This document shows positions 22,701 through 34,908 of a stretch of DNA of 64,000 nt, piece by piece. This DNA comes from Trebouxia sp. TZW2008 (lineage: Eukaryota > Chlorophyta > Trebouxiophyceae > Trebouxiales > Trebouxiaceae), in NCBI GenBank assembly GCA_002118135.1, contig BDIU01000049.1, forward strand, positions 62,001-126,000. The letters are read 5' to 3'. The notes beneath the pieces are model-generated. The model was not told the origin of the DNA and did no database searches. It worked only from the letters and a program-made list of their open reading frames with translations. The position numbers and the translations under genes were made by a program. Every line of letters starts with the position of its first letter. Positions within the stretch are counted from its first letter, which is position 1.

Positions 22701-25700
22701 ATGCCATACCTATCTCCCCGGGCACTGAAAGGGCTGAAACAGTACCAGTACAAGTCTGGCGGTTACACGCTGCTGGACCAGATCCACACGCCTATCTGGA
22801 ATGGTACTGTTTGTACTCGGTTGCTCAGCGAATATGCTTCACAGCTTGCAGACCATGATGTGCATTCTGAAGCCCTAAATGTTCTGCAGGCATCGTCAAC
22901 TACCTCCCGACCTGGTTGGCACCGAACTTGATCACCCTCATTGGCGTTTTCGCTCTTGTTGTGGCATATGTGGTCACCTTGAGCTATCTGCCAAGTTTGG
23001 AAGGTACATTTCAGCATAAATCCTGAAGTTTATAGTCACGCTGAGTCAACACAAGATGCTGTAGGATGCTGCTGATGCCATTGTTGCACATGCATTGCTG
23101 GCTGAGGTCGTTGTGCTTGCAGGTGATGCGCCTCGCTGGCTGTACTACTTCAATGGCTTCAGCGTCTTTTGGTATTTGCATCTTGACTGCTTGGACGGCA
23201 AGCAAGCCAGGCGCACCAAAAGTTCATCGCCGCTGGGGCAGCTGTTTGACCATGGTGTGTGTAGCGCACAGAATTGCCTATGCACAGCTTGTTTCTGAGG
23301 CAATCAAGTCCAAGCCGATCTTGGCCTTGTAGACCTCTAAGATGTGCACCTGTTCATGATCTGCAGCCTGTCACACCGCAAATGCTGCTTGCACTTGCTT
23401 GACTCAACAACATACTCACCAACGTATCATTCGCCTGATATGATGCACTCAGAACATTGTAGTACAAGTCTGGGTCATGCATCTGCATCAAGGGCTTACA
23501 GCTATCTGTCGCATTTGATCCAAAGAACACACTCTACACCACTCCACACTCGGATTTTGCTTCCAGGTGTCGATGCATTGTCAGTCCACTTGATCCTGAC
23601 CGTGATAGCAGCCACACTGAGCATTGGCATCAGCTGGAAGGCGGTGGTTGGGTCACTGGGCGTCATGATTCCTTGGCAGTTGGCCCACTGGGAAGAGTAC
23701 CACACAGGTCTGTTTTGCCTGCCCAAAATAACAGTTGCAGTGACATACTGCACAGATGCCAGGTGTGTGGCCTGAATCCTGTCTCACCTATGAAGGCTAT
23801 ATAGGCTTGCATGCTATCCTCCAGAGTTGTGTAGCAAGCTACAAGCCCAATTTGCATGCCTGTTGGAAGGCAGCTGGCCCATTGGGAAGAGTACCACACA
23901 GGTCTGCTCTGCCGGCACTATCAAGCTTGCATCTTCATCATAAGCTTGTGTGGCAAGTTGCAAAGCCAATTTGCATGCACCTGTCTCCAGGTTGTCTGGT
24001 AGCTTACAAGGTCGGTTTGCATGCACTTGTGTCGATTGCGACTTGCCACAATGGCACAAGTTCAACACAGACGTCTGCTCTGCCTGCCCTCATTTCAAGC
24101 TCATGAAGCAGCTCATCAGGACATTTTGCATGCACCTTTTTTGTCATAGTAGCAGGTTACAAGCTCCTTTGCATGCATTTGAATTAATGGCAGCTAGCCC
24201 ATCAGGAGCACTTCTACACAGGTTAGGTCATTCAATCAATCTTTGCATCACTTGCTCATGCATGCTGTCTTGTGTCATGGCTGACAAGCAGCTCCATTGC
24301 TGGCTAACTGTGCCTCTCAGCCTGGCTCAATCTTATGCATGTCCCGCTGGTTCTGTACCCTCATATACAGCTCTGCCAGCACAACCCCTTGAGCCACCCA
24401 AGAGACAAATGATCTTGTACTCATGGTCTGCTGATGTCAGGACAATCTTGCATTGCACTATACAAAGCACCAGCACTTCCATCTCACATGACTGTAGAGA
24501 AAAGGCGGGGACTTCATCTCATGGCAGCTCCTGTTGTGATGCCTGTTGCAGCGTTTTTGAGTTTTCTTTTTCTGCGGTAAATCATATGTTGCATGCAGGC
24601 ATGCTGTTGTGTACCAACAAGTGTTGAGGAATCACTGAGTTGTGGACTGGACTGTTCTGTTTCATGTCTTTTGCAACCAGCAAACTCCATGCTGCTTGCA
24701 GGCATGCTGTTCTAGGGTAAGCAAGCACTGGAGCATCACAGAAACAAACTAAGTGCTAGTGCTACTGCACTGCATCCCAGGCTAGCTGGGGCCCGCCGTA
24801 TGGCGTCCTGATGTGGCAGTCACATTGTTGTAGAGCCAGTACCGTCCTCACTTCCCTGTGTTGCCTTCAGGCATGCTGTTCTATGGCAATAAGTACTGGG
24901 GCATCACAGAAGCAAACTATCTGCTGGTGCTGCTGCACTGCATCACAGGCTACCTGGGGCCCGCCATGTGGCGCGCTGACGTGGCAGCCATGCTGGATGT
25001 GAAGCTGCCCTTCCCGCTGCGCGTCAACGACTGCCTGCTCATCCTCATTGCCTTCTTCGCTGTCAGCTACTCCCTGGCTGCCTTCTACAGGGTACTAAAC
25101 GCGGATGAGGTGCGCCTTGTCATTTCATCAATGTCTCTTAGGAATAACAACAGAGCAGGATGACAGCAGTATAACAATATAAGTGACAACAGCAGCCACA
25201 ACAACTTTCCTAATTGCTAGACATGTGTGGTCTGCGTTGTGTCTGACTGACTGACACCATATTACCATCTGGGCGTGAGAGCATGTGTGAGACAGATCCT
25301 GCTGATGCTCTTTCGATTGTTACACGGCGAAGGCTGTCTAGCAAACCTGTGCGTCATACCGACGCTCACTTGACACCTGTGCATTCCAAGTTCCTGTCTT
25401 GGCAAGTCACAGAAGCTGTGCGTCACCTGATCTGATCTATCACGACATGTGACATATGCATGCAACAACCTAATTGGATAGTTCTTGCCGTCAACTGTCT
25501 CAAACATGTGGGCAAAATCATTGCACAATACAGGCTTGGATGCCCAAAAGCACCCACAGAACATCATGTAGATACCAAGCAGTTGGCTGCTCAAAAAAGC
25601 TGCTTGCAGTCAGTTAGCTTTTGCTGAAGCTCACAAATTCATAGGACATCCTCAAGGCTGGCGTCGTCTGACATCTAGTGACTTGTTGAAGAAGAGTCAC

Positions 25701-27120
25701 AGCACATCATGTTTACTGTACCCTTTTGCAATCAGTCACTGGCTGTCAAATGAAGCCAGCCCTTGAGATTTACCTCTGGGACCTTGAATTTTAGTAAACA
25801 TTTGACTGACTGCAGCTAGCTTGTTTGAGCAGCCAGTTATTTATCACTCACTGAATGTAGCACATCATCAAGTTTCCATCTTCTTGCAGCTGAAATTGCC
25901 GTTGCTGTTTGGCTGCCCAAGGTTCTCTCAATATAGGCGCTGCAGTCATCTCATCTGAATAGATCTTGATCAGATCTAGCGTCTGCAACTTTCAGTCTGG
26001 TCATGTTTGACTTGAGCACTGGGTGATCCCGCACTGCGCAGCTGCTATGTTGTCCTCAAGACATCATTGCTTGTACAATGTGCCTTTTGGCTTGATGGCG
26101 TACAGCAATTCTGCAGTTTTGTACTATTCTCATCATCTTCTCTCATCGCACCCTATCTTGATGTATCGCAAGCTGCCTGCAAAGTCACCATCTCAATCAG
26201 TTTGCTGCAATGCAATGGCACTGTCAGATTCAGATGTGGTGTGTTGACAGTCAAGCAACTAGTGCATTCTTTGCCTGTATCTGTGGCTTGCAATCAGTGG
26301 TGGTGAGTAGACAGATTACAAGAGATCAACGCGTCAGCAATACATGGACAAAAGATGATGTGCAGGTATTTTGCGCAATGCCTTAAGAACTTGAGACTCA
26401 GATGTAGTGTGTCAAAGACTAGAAGGGCTATCCACGAATCATGAAGCAGCAAGAACAAATGCAGATGTATTCAATACACTGCCAATAGTCAGATCTAAAT
26501 GCAGTGTGTCGGGGGTCAGGTAGGTCATCATGAATGTAACAAGTAAAACAATGACACTCAGGTGTATTTGGTGCAATGTATTTTGTGTTGTGTCGTTCAA
26601 AAGCAGTGTGTCAACGAGGGGCCCACCACAAAAGCTGATCTGGCAGGCAAGGTTGAAAGCAAGGAACAAGTGTCAGGATGATGTGCAGGTAGCACTGCCG
26701 CCTCAAGAGAGGGGTCACAAGGCACTGGGCAGAGGCAATGCAATTGGTCACCTCATAAGCTTGCAGACCGTCAACGGTCTTGGAGGGCTCATGCTATTCT
26801 CCTGCCTGAAGACCCCCACAGCAGCCCCAGCTGTCAATGCCATATTTGGAATCATCTACGCACAGCAGTCAACCAAGCTGATTGTTGACCACATGTCCAA
26901 GGAGCCGTTTCATGTCTTGCCATACCCATTGCTGGCAATGGCATTTGTGTGCGTCAACTCGTACCTGAATCTGGTTCATTTTGAGCTTTTCTGCTGGATC
27001 ATGGCCACAATTGTGGTGGCTACATATCTGGCATACATCATTCAGAACATCAATGAAATTTGCCAATTCCTGGGCATCAACTGCTTGACATTGAGGCATC
27101 TCCAGAACGCTGCCAAATGA
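22701..27120 (+). CDS. Choline/ethanolamine phosphotransferase (CDP-alcohol phosphotransferase)
   Basis: ER membrane enzyme joining CDP-choline and/or CDP-ethanolamine to diacylglycerol, the last step of the Kennedy pathway to phosphatidylcholine and phosphatidylethanolamine (plant AAPT type). Exons: 22701-22803, 22890-23003, 23123-23254, 23567-23707, 24871-25109, 26689-27120; 1161 nt, 386 residues, all phases consistent, normal length. The catalytic signature DG(x2)AR(x8)G(x3)D(x3)D is complete across exons 3-4 (CLDGKQARR, then GQLFDHG joined to VDALS). Several hydrophobic segments follow (for example [18 protein letters not shown] in exon 5, and most of exon 6). Head-group preference cannot be told. 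Introns 4-5 contain relics of exons 4 and 5. Confidence 0.92.
23866..24230 (+). repeat. Relics of CEPT exon 4 end
   Basis: Copies of the exon 4 end (TTGGCCCACTGGGAAGAGTACCACACAG, donor) appear at ~23870-23907, nearly perfect with GTCTGCTCTGCC following, and more weakly at ~24188-24230. The near-perfect copy keeps its donor. Confidence 0.8.
24599..24830 (+). repeat. Two relics of CEPT exon 5 start
   Basis: Starts at 24599 and 24702, before the real exon at 24871. Both follow GCAG and read GCATGCTGTT. The second covers ~120 bases through the CATCCCAGGCTAGCTGGGGCCCGCC block but contains TAG and TAA in frame. Confidence 0.85.
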
Positions 27121-27901
27121 ACCTTGCGTTCCACTCAACACGAACTGACTTAGATGTATGTCTTACCATCTGTGATGATGTAGTCTCACCAGCGGTCCTG
27201 CAAAAGCTGGGGTCGCTTGAACGTGTGCGTTCAAATCATGTTGGGGTTGTTCTCACGCAATGTCTGTGTCGATTGTCCATTTCATGTAGCGATTGTTCAT
27301 TTCATGTACCTAACCACATCATCTGAGGTACTTTGCTAGGTGTTGAGCACCCAGACGTGACTGCCATGTGTAAGGAGAATGACAGCTGAATGAAAGCACT
27401 CCATCTTGCACGTTCAAATCATATGTTGATGGCTTGCAGCATCAATCAGTCAGCTCAATGATGGGCATAACATATCAAGTGTTGACGTGATTTGTTTACA
27501 AACATGGCAAGAACGCTGTACAAGCCAAAGTCAGTCTTGCTGTCAACACAGCATGACAGCAAGCTGTTGCCCCGCTTGGGCAATCGACAGGCTGGAAGAA
27601 CTCATGGCAGAAAACAAGTAATGGCAAAATTGGCAGCTGAAGACATGAAAGGATGAATCAAATGAGTCCAGGCTTGAATGTGCATTGGCCATGCTTAGAC
27701 AGACAAGCCAAGTCCAGACAGACATTGCTGTTGTGCACAATGCAGGCAAAATGGGCCATCTGAACTGCAAGACCAAATGTAACAGTCTGCAATGGTGTCA
27801 GTCCTGGGCTGCCCCTATAAATAGAGGCTCCCTTTATGACACCCAACGGCGTAGACCTTGTTTTGTTGTCCGTTTTTGTTCAATTTTGTCTTATGGCCAG
27901 C
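27121..27901. other. Convergent 3' region, CEPT / SUN
   Basis: Space between the CEPT stop and the SUN-gene stop on the opposite strand. No coding similarity recognised. It should hold both 3' UTRs. Confidence 0.5.
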
Positions 27902-30900
27902 CTACAGAGGCTCCCCATGCACACGGATCCGGTACAGGCAGGTGAAGTGACTGTGTCCATGATTTGAATGCACCTGCATGTAGTCAAGCCCCATTATGTA
28001 ATCAGCTGGAAGTGAAAAGTAGTAGCCCCATCGTGGCAGGGTGAGCACAGTGAAATTTTAGGCCCATAGATTGTACTGAACGCCAATTTACGGCCGCCAC
28101 ATCACACATGACTTCTGATGTTTGGCATGTATGCCATTGCAGGCTACATGCCAATACAAAATGACAGATGGGGTATCAAGAACTATACAAGAACTGCAAG
28201 CTGTAATGTGCACGAATGGTTGCCAAGGCTGCCGCTTGTTGCTTCCAATGAGGCAAGCAAGCTGTCCAGTATGACAACTTTGGCAGCAACTTCGACAGCC
28301 TTGCAAAATTAGAGCAAAGCATTGCGTGTAAGATATGCTCAGTCAAGAAGATGCTCTATTCATTTTGACACATTTGCCAACAGCATTTACAGCCTTGCTT
28401 GTCACAATCTGTAACGATAGCGGTTAGTCATGCTTATGTCAGGGGTTGGGACGTATTGTCTTACAATCAAAGCTCACCTGAAGGCGCACAAAGTTGACAG
28501 GCTCAGGCGTCTCAGAAAAGATGCTGAAGGTCTGCACAGCCGAGTTGGCGTTCACATCATATCTGAAGGGCCCATACGTCTTCACCGGCTCAAACAATCC
28601 CCCCTTGACCAGGTGGGTCTGGGGAGGGGTCAGGGCAGACAGAGACACAGCTTTGGGTGCACTGGTGACGTTGAACGCAATGGCTGCTGGGATGTGCTCC
28701 AAAGAGAATCCAGTGAGGTAGATGGGGTGGTGTAGTCTGATGTCAACATAGCCAGAGGTGCCATCTAGAGGTAAGCACTGGCCTGGGGCCATCTCAGGGG
28801 TCAGCAAAGCCTGCAGCATTGACGAAGTTGATGCAGTATGCCCTTGCCTAGCAGCAAGGCTTAATCAGCAATGCAGGGGGTGAGAGGGCTGTGGCAGTGG
28901 ATGATGCCACTGCCAAAAAGCAAGGCTGGAACAGCATCGCCTGCACTACAACTGTAGGAGGACTGTTGGAGTCAAGAATGCCACTGCTCGGGACTATCTC
29001 AGGGGTCAGCAGCGCCTGTAGTACAGGGCGCTCATGACAATATTGATAATGATGTCAAAGATGATCAGGAGAGACTGGCGAGGCAGATGGGGCAACGTAG
29101 TCTGATGTCCACATAGCCAGAGGTGTCGTCTAGAGGTAAGCACTGCCCTGGGGCCATCTCAGGGATCAGCAGCGCCTGTAGTGCATTGTAGTAAGAGTAG
29201 TGTAAACGAACTCAACGCTGCTTGCATTGGCACAAAATGGTTTTGAGCAACATTGATTGGAGAGGATTCATCGTTGAGAGCAATGTATGCACCTAGCTAG
29301 GTGATGATCAAACCTGACGCCAAAGCATGTAAGTGATGTAGCTGGAAAGGGGCTACAATAATCTGTTGATATAAGGCCACTTGATATAAAGAGATTCTTG
29401 ATGTAAGGACAATGCAACCTGGAACCAAGCACTGCATTCTGACTACAGTGCTACCTCTGAAAAAGGACGTTCCAATGTGAGGACATGGTAACCAATGCAG
29501 TCGTCATATCAAGAGATTGCTGTATACCTGAGCAGCAGAGGGCAAGACGGCCTGGCAGCCGGGCCAGTAGTGGCAGCCCCAGTAGGTCCAGTCCCAGAAG
29601 GGGGGCAGGGCTGTTCTGTACACCTTGCTGTGCCCCAGCACCCGGCCCCCAGCATACTTGATGGCCCAGTCGGGCTGACCCTGTACATCCACACACAACG
29701 TTAGAAGCTGGGCAGTCAAAAAACAATAAAAGGGGCAATGGCTTAGTAGGGCTGACCCTGCACACCCGCACACAACAAATAGAAGCTGGACAGTCAAATC
29801 TAAACAAGACAGTACTACTTGTTGTCTCTGAGCCTTGCTACAGCACATTCACACCACACTTAGTTCCTGGCCTCACAACTGATCATTATGCTTCAGTCCT
29901 CAGCAATGCGTCAAGGTGAGATCAAGCAGTAGTTCCTCTGTGAGTGCTGCAAAAAAAAGCAGCAGATACATGTGGTGTACCGTAGGCCAGCCAAGCTGTT
30001 TATTACAGCAAGGTGGTCAGGCGCCCATTGAAGCAAAGCCCAAGGGTTGCATTGATTCACTTGACAATTAGGCAACACTGCAGGAGAAGCAAAAACAGCA
30101 GCGCTGCCAAGCTCAGAGATGCAGATAGAACCCCAACAGTGAAATAGCCTTGTCATTAATGATAGCATGCACAATGACAAAAGTGTCAAGACCAAGAACA
30201 TGACAGCTGAAAGCGCCTGATTTTGATGCACCCACCCAAGCCCAGAGAAAGAGTGGACTGTAAGCCCTGACAACCCTGTGCTCAAGATTGCAGCTGACAT
30301 GAGCTGGCAACATGGCGTGTCAAGATTGTGGAGCCCCCTCATCGTCTTGTCAGAAGCAAAGATCTCCAGCTGCTGCTGAATCTACCGTCTGACAGGCTCT
30401 CAACAAAATGCAGCAGCCCACTGCTCTCATACCAAAGGGCAACAGAAAACATCAAGGATGAAGGACATGCTCACCGTCTTGTCAGCAGCGAAGATCTCAA
30501 GCTGCTGCTGAATCAGCTGTCTGATAGCCTCTATGATAAAGTGCGGCCCTCATAACAAAAGGCAACAGAGAACATCAAGGGTGAAGAGCATACTCACCGT
30601 CTTGTCAGCAGCAAAGATCTCAAGCTGCTGCTGAATGAGGCGTCTGATGGGCTCCTCAATGAAGTGTGGCAGCCCACTGCTCTCATACCCATCATCACTT
30701 TCTTCTGAGTCACTGTCACTGCCGCTGCTGGACAACCAACCCTTCTTGCTGCAGCACACAATCAGACTTAGACATTTCTACGTGGCCCCTTGCAGTAGCA
30801 AAATGCACGTCCATAATGGAGAAGACACTCTCGGGGAAGACCTAGCAGCATGCACGATATGACTGCAATCACAGTGCTGGGTTGCTAGTGGACCACATGA

Positions 30901-32047
30901 TTAGATGATATAGTTGCCGCCACAACGCAGGATTGCTATTTGACCATGTATGAGCATGTCATCTGAGTGCAGCCAAAATGCGGAATATGCTGCAGCATGC
31001 ACAACCAGAAACAACATCAGAGCGACCATTCAGCAAGCACGAAGCTACCTTTTGCTGCCTAGCAGATGGGTTGCCTGGCCCACTCTGTCACTGAGCTTGT
31101 GCATCTGGTCTTGCAGCCGCGTGCTGTGAGTGGATGACTCATCATGGCTGGTCTGCAGATGAAGCACCTGCTTGACAGCATCCTTGAGCCTGCAATGTCA
31201 AGACAACATTTTTTGTTGACACAGCTTGTGTGCATGGTCCATGTCTGGCACAAGTCTGCAGATGGGCATTGCAGATGCTAGTCGTTGGCAATTGCCGCAA
31301 ATCACAATACCAATGTCTGGCAGCAGTGCCTAGGTTACACTACAGCAGCTTTGTTGCTGAAGTACAATGTTGCTGGTCAGACAGACTGTGCAGCCTTGAC
31401 TGCACCTGTGCTCAGTGTCGATCAGCCTGTTCTCTGTTCTGGTGACATAGTCTCCAATCTGCTTGTACTTGTGATTAGCCTGATCCACACTTCTGCTGAA
31501 GTAGGACAGGTCGTCACTCTTGTAGTGTGGCCTCAACAAAGTACTGAGAGCGTATCCTGCTAGCAAAGTCAACAGGAGGAGCCCGAGCAATGCTGGCCAG
31601 TTGAAAGGGAGCCTGTCATGGACTTCCTCTGCAGCACTTGTGAGTGTGTCCTGAACTGCATCTTTGGCTGTCTGTGCTGCATGTACCACCCGCTGAGACA
31701 TGGAAGGTGTTGCTCGCTGTGTGCCTTGTGCTTCATTGTCTGAGTCAGGCTCCACTATCTGCGTGGACAAATGTAAACATGCTAAGATTTGATTGAATCT
31801 GAAGATTTGACTGTGTGAGCAGATGCGTGACAGTCGTAAAGAGCCAGGGGAGACATACCTCAGGCTCAACGATCTGGTTTGGGTCAACTTTGTAAACTAG
31901 GATGTCTTCCTGGACTGACACTGAGGGACCACCACTGCGAGAGTCCAAAAGCTCAGACCCAGACGCAAGCTCGTCTATCAGTTCGTTCTTGCGTGTCTTC
32001 CTTGGACGTCCTCTCTTTGGCTTTGTGGCAGAACTGGGCTCAGACAT
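27902..32047 (-). CDS. SUN: SUN-domain inner nuclear membrane protein
   Basis: LINC-complex protein of the inner nuclear envelope that binds KASH tails in the perinuclear space. Seven exons: 32047-31859, 31758-31406, 31189-31049, 30748-30598, 29680-29528, 28810-28478, 27973-27902; 1392 nt, 463 residues, close to plant SUN1/SUN2. The basic N-terminus holds an AT-hook-like KRGRPRK. One membrane helix (about residues 117-137, LLGLLLLTLLAGYAL) follows, then a coiled-coil stretch and an acidic serine linker. The SUN domain reads QPDWAIKYAGGRVLGHS, APGQCLPLDGTSGYVDIRL, LEHIPAAIAF and FTCLYRIRVHG at the end. Exon 1 ends, and exon 2 begins, with the same IVEP motif. Relics of exons 4, 5 and 6 lie in the introns, and a MITE abuts the exon 5 donor. 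Confidence 0.92.
28985..29190 (-). repeat. Relics of SUN exon 6 start
   Basis: Upstream of exon 6 (in transcript order) are copies of its first bases. Plus-strand 29080-29185 repeats the TAGTCTGATGTC...CCAGAGGTG...GCCATCTCAGGG block, and 28990-29030 repeats ATCTCAGGGGTCAGCAGCGCC. The copies stay recognisable for up to ~100 bp. Confidence 0.8.
29354..29526. mobile_element. MITE-1 copy c, at SUN exon 5 donor
   Basis: Left end TACAATAATCTGTTGATATA; reverse complement of the right end TATACAGCAATCTCTTGATA. Internal GATGTAAGGACAATGCAACC is shared with copy d. The right end meets the exon 5/intron 5 boundary (exon ends at 29528), so the donor GTATAC is formed by one exon-side G plus the MITE/target TATA. 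Confidence 0.85.
29745..29800 (-). repeat. Relic of SUN exon 5 acceptor region
   Basis: Plus-strand GGGCTGACCCTGCACACCCGCACACAAC...AGAAGCTGGACAGTCAAA duplicates the exon 5 acceptor region at ~29672-29720, ~80 bp away. Little coding sequence is included. Confidence 0.7.
30343..30597 (-). repeat. Two relics of SUN exon 4 end
   Basis: Copies of the exon 4 end (FIEEPIRRLIQQQLEIFAAD region plus donor). Exon-like donors sit at plus 30475 and 30343, against 30598 for the real exon (periods 123 and 132 bp). The copy nearest the exon keeps the CAC|CGTCTT donor; the farther one has lost it (CTCATCGTC). Confidence 0.85.
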
Positions 32048-32519
32048 CGATCTCAGCAGATCTAGCTGTTGCAACGGTCGGTAAACGGTGACAGCTAGAA
32101 CGGCCAGGCAACACCAAGGCAACGGTCACGGTCAGCTACAGGAACAGTGGCTTAGTGCTTACTGTGTGTCGCAGGCTTAGACTGCGCGCATCTTTGAAAG
32201 CGTCGGGTGCGGCAGTCAACGTCTGCGTGACAATTCGGTCAAGCCCTGTGAAGGCTGACAAGGCATGTCAGAACCCGCAAGTTGTGCCAAGCTGGTTCTG
32301 CCAAACTGATTGGTTGATTGAAAATCTGTGGCCACATCATCAAAAAGCTCACGTGCGCCTTTATTTGGCACCTGTCGATCACGTGCACCGCTGAACGATC
32401 GTTAGAGGTAGCAAGCAAAGCCGAGCACCGAAGGAACAGCATCAACAATCCGGCGCTGACCTCATTGAAACTGTGAAACAATAAGCTTGAACTGAGAGAG
32501 GAAGGGTCGCACTTGCGCT
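32048..32519. promoter_or_regulatory. Bidirectional SUN / FAD2 promoter with paired G-boxes
   Basis: The 472-bp gap between divergent start codons contains two perfect CACGTG G-boxes at 32350-32355 and 32380-32385, exactly 30 bp apart, about 165 and 135 bp before the desaturase start codon and about 305 and 335 bp before the SUN start codon. A CCAAT-type CTGATTGGTTGATTG lies at ~32308. Such palindromes are binding sites for GBF-type bZIP proteins, one of which is encoded at 45924. Confidence 0.65.
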
Positions 32520-34027
32520 ATGGGCAAAGGCGGCGATGCTGGTGCGCTGCACCGCGCCAGCTTGAAGTCGTCTAGCCGTGTGCCTGCAGAAAAGCCGGAC
32601 TTCACGGTCGGCACCCTGCGCCGTGCCATCCCTCCGCAATGTTTTGACAGATCTTTACTGCGCTCTTCGGGGTACCTTGCCGCCGATTTGCTGGCCATGA
32701 CAATGCTGTACTTCGCCAGCACGTTCTTCGATCAGCCTTCGGTACCTCGGTGGTTTGCGTACGGTCTGCTGTGGCCTGCATACTGGTTCTTCCAAGGCGC
32801 AGTTGGAACTGGAGTCTGGGTCATTGCACATGAATGCGGACATCAAGCCTTCAGCAAATGGCAGGCTGTCAACGATGCAGTCGGTCTTACCCTGCATACT
32901 TGCCTCTTGGTGCCCTACTATTCCTGGTACGCTATAACTCCGCGTTCAGTCTGCAGCAACCAAGAATTTTGCCATGCGAAGCAGCTTATGTGTGTGGCCT
33001 CTGAGTTTGGTGTGATCCTGCAGGAAGCACTCCCACAGGAGGCATCACTCAAACACCGCTAGCTTAGAGCGGGACGAGGTGCGATCCTGTGTTGATACTT
33101 GCGTGCAGCAGAAGCTCTACTTTGCACAATTGCTGCCAAGTGCAATGCAGTCAAGAAAGCTTTTGCATTGTGTCTCAGCTTTCAAGCTGATGCTGCAGGT
33201 CTTTGTACCTGAAATGAAGGAGGCTGATGAGTTCAGTCTTGACCAGACAGCGCTGGGCAGAATGTTTTACATTGCTGTAACACTGCTTCTGGGATGGCCT
33301 ATGTACCTTGTAGCCAATGTGTCAGGCAGGCCGTATGACAGCAAATGGGTCTCACACTTCGACCCATATGCGCCAGTGTTCAGCAAACGCGAAAGAGCTG
33401 AGGTGATTTCCTGTTGTCGATGTTCTGAACTTGAGTTTGATTATGCTCTTGACTGTTGTATTGTTGATATGCATGAAATGGCTGTGCTTTTGCAGCTGTA
33501 CCTGAGCTCAAGCAATTGACGGTCTCTCCTCAGGTGGTTCAAGCATGGCATGTTTGGTGTAGGTGGCCATCAGTGACCTTGCCCTTGTAGCAGTGATGGG
33601 AGGACTGTACAGCCTAGCGCAGAGCTTCGGCTGGCTGTGGCTGGTCAAGGTGTACATTATCCCATATCTCATTGTCAACCACTGGCTGGTGCTGATCACA
33701 TTGCTTCAGCACACACACCCTGACCTGCCTCACTACAACGGCAAGGAGTGGGATTGGCTCAGGGGAGCATTAGCTACTGTGGACAGAAGCTATGGCTTCC
33801 TGGATGTTCTGTTTCACCACATTGCAGACACTCATGTGGCACACCACCTCTTCTCTACAATGCCACACTACCATGCAGAAGAGGCAAGTGCAGCAATCAA
33901 GCCAATCCTGGGCAAATACTACAAGTCAGACAACAGGAATGTGTTCCAGGCCATGTGGAATGACTGGAACGTCTGTAGGTATGTCAAGCCTGATGAGGCT
34001 GGCAAGAACGTTTTCTGGTATCAGTAA
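32520..34027 (+). CDS. FAD2: Delta-12 (omega-6) fatty acid desaturase, FAD2 type
   Basis: ER membrane di-iron enzyme converting oleate to linoleate on phospholipids. Exons: 32520-32926, 33024-33078, 33199-33402, 33563-34027; 1131 nt, 376 residues, normal for FAD2. The three histidine boxes are complete: HECGHQAF in exon 1, HSHRRHH in the 55-nt exon 2, HVAHHLF in exon 4. Typical flanks include WVIAHECGH and LLQHTHPDLPHYN. Two pairs of membrane segments follow the family layout. The N-terminus lacks a clear transit peptide, favouring the ER rather than the plastid FAD6 enzyme. It shares its promoter with the SUN gene. The product acts on phosphatidylcholine, which the CEPT gene of this window can supply. 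Confidence 0.94.
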
Positions 34028-34908
34028 GCAATCATGTCCTGCATGCTTAGGCTATGTAAGGGACAGTCCAACATTCAGATGCCAGCGCGGTGTTTACTTT
34101 CAGTTGAGCCAGCAGGGCGCTTGTGTGCAATGCCAGCTTACCGTCATGACCCCATTTTATTTCGATTCAGACTCTATGCATGCATGCGCTTGCAGTACTC
34201 ATTGTTTCTGATAGGGTAGAGAGTCAGGAGTTTCAGGCTTGGCCACACAGACACCCGTCATTCACTTAGGCCGCTGGTAGATGCCTTAGATCGCATGAGC
34301 AGCGCTTTCTTGCCAGATGATGCTGCACAGCCTGGCAGCCATGATCATGTTTGGACTTGTCAAAGCACATTTGCCACGTGTAGCAACAACACAGGTTGAT
34401 TCCTGCGGCCTGCTAGAAAGTACACATCACTTGGAATACAATCTGTAAATCATGCTGCTTCTTGCTGCGTGACGCTTCATGATTCTCAGAACCTTGCCGA
34501 GAGAATCAGTGCTATTATAAATATGTTGCGATTGTCTTGCATGCTGTCTGAAAGGAACCATGTCACGACAAAGACAGCACAAGGTGAATTTGAAACGTCG
34601 GCAATGTAAGGCAAGGCAGCCAGCGGCAGACGTAGCCGTGACGCAATTGCAGTATGTTTGGCAGCTTGTGGCATCATGTGCCAGCAATCGTCTGTCATGT
34701 GAGGCCGCCTCACATTTGGCCGGGCCAAATGGGCATTGCACACGACTGCCTGCGTGTGCCAGGCGAATGTGGCTGCTGTTCATTTTCAGGCACAGCTGAT
34801 ATTTTGACGTCTGAACATCAAGCTCACTTGCAAAAAAGGCACTCATACACAGCACAAAGCCAGCTGCTGCTCAAATCTGCATTCTGATCAGCTGTGCTGC
34901 ATCTGACA
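34028..34908. other. Convergent 3' region, no gene recognised
   Basis: Between the FAD2 stop and the stop of the Ala-rich gene. No coding similarity was recognised on either strand. It should hold the two 3' UTRs. Confidence 0.5.

Noticed and set aside
23950..24627. 225-codon + strand open frame
   Set aside because: Lies inside CEPT intron 4, contains the exon relics, and has no family resemblance.
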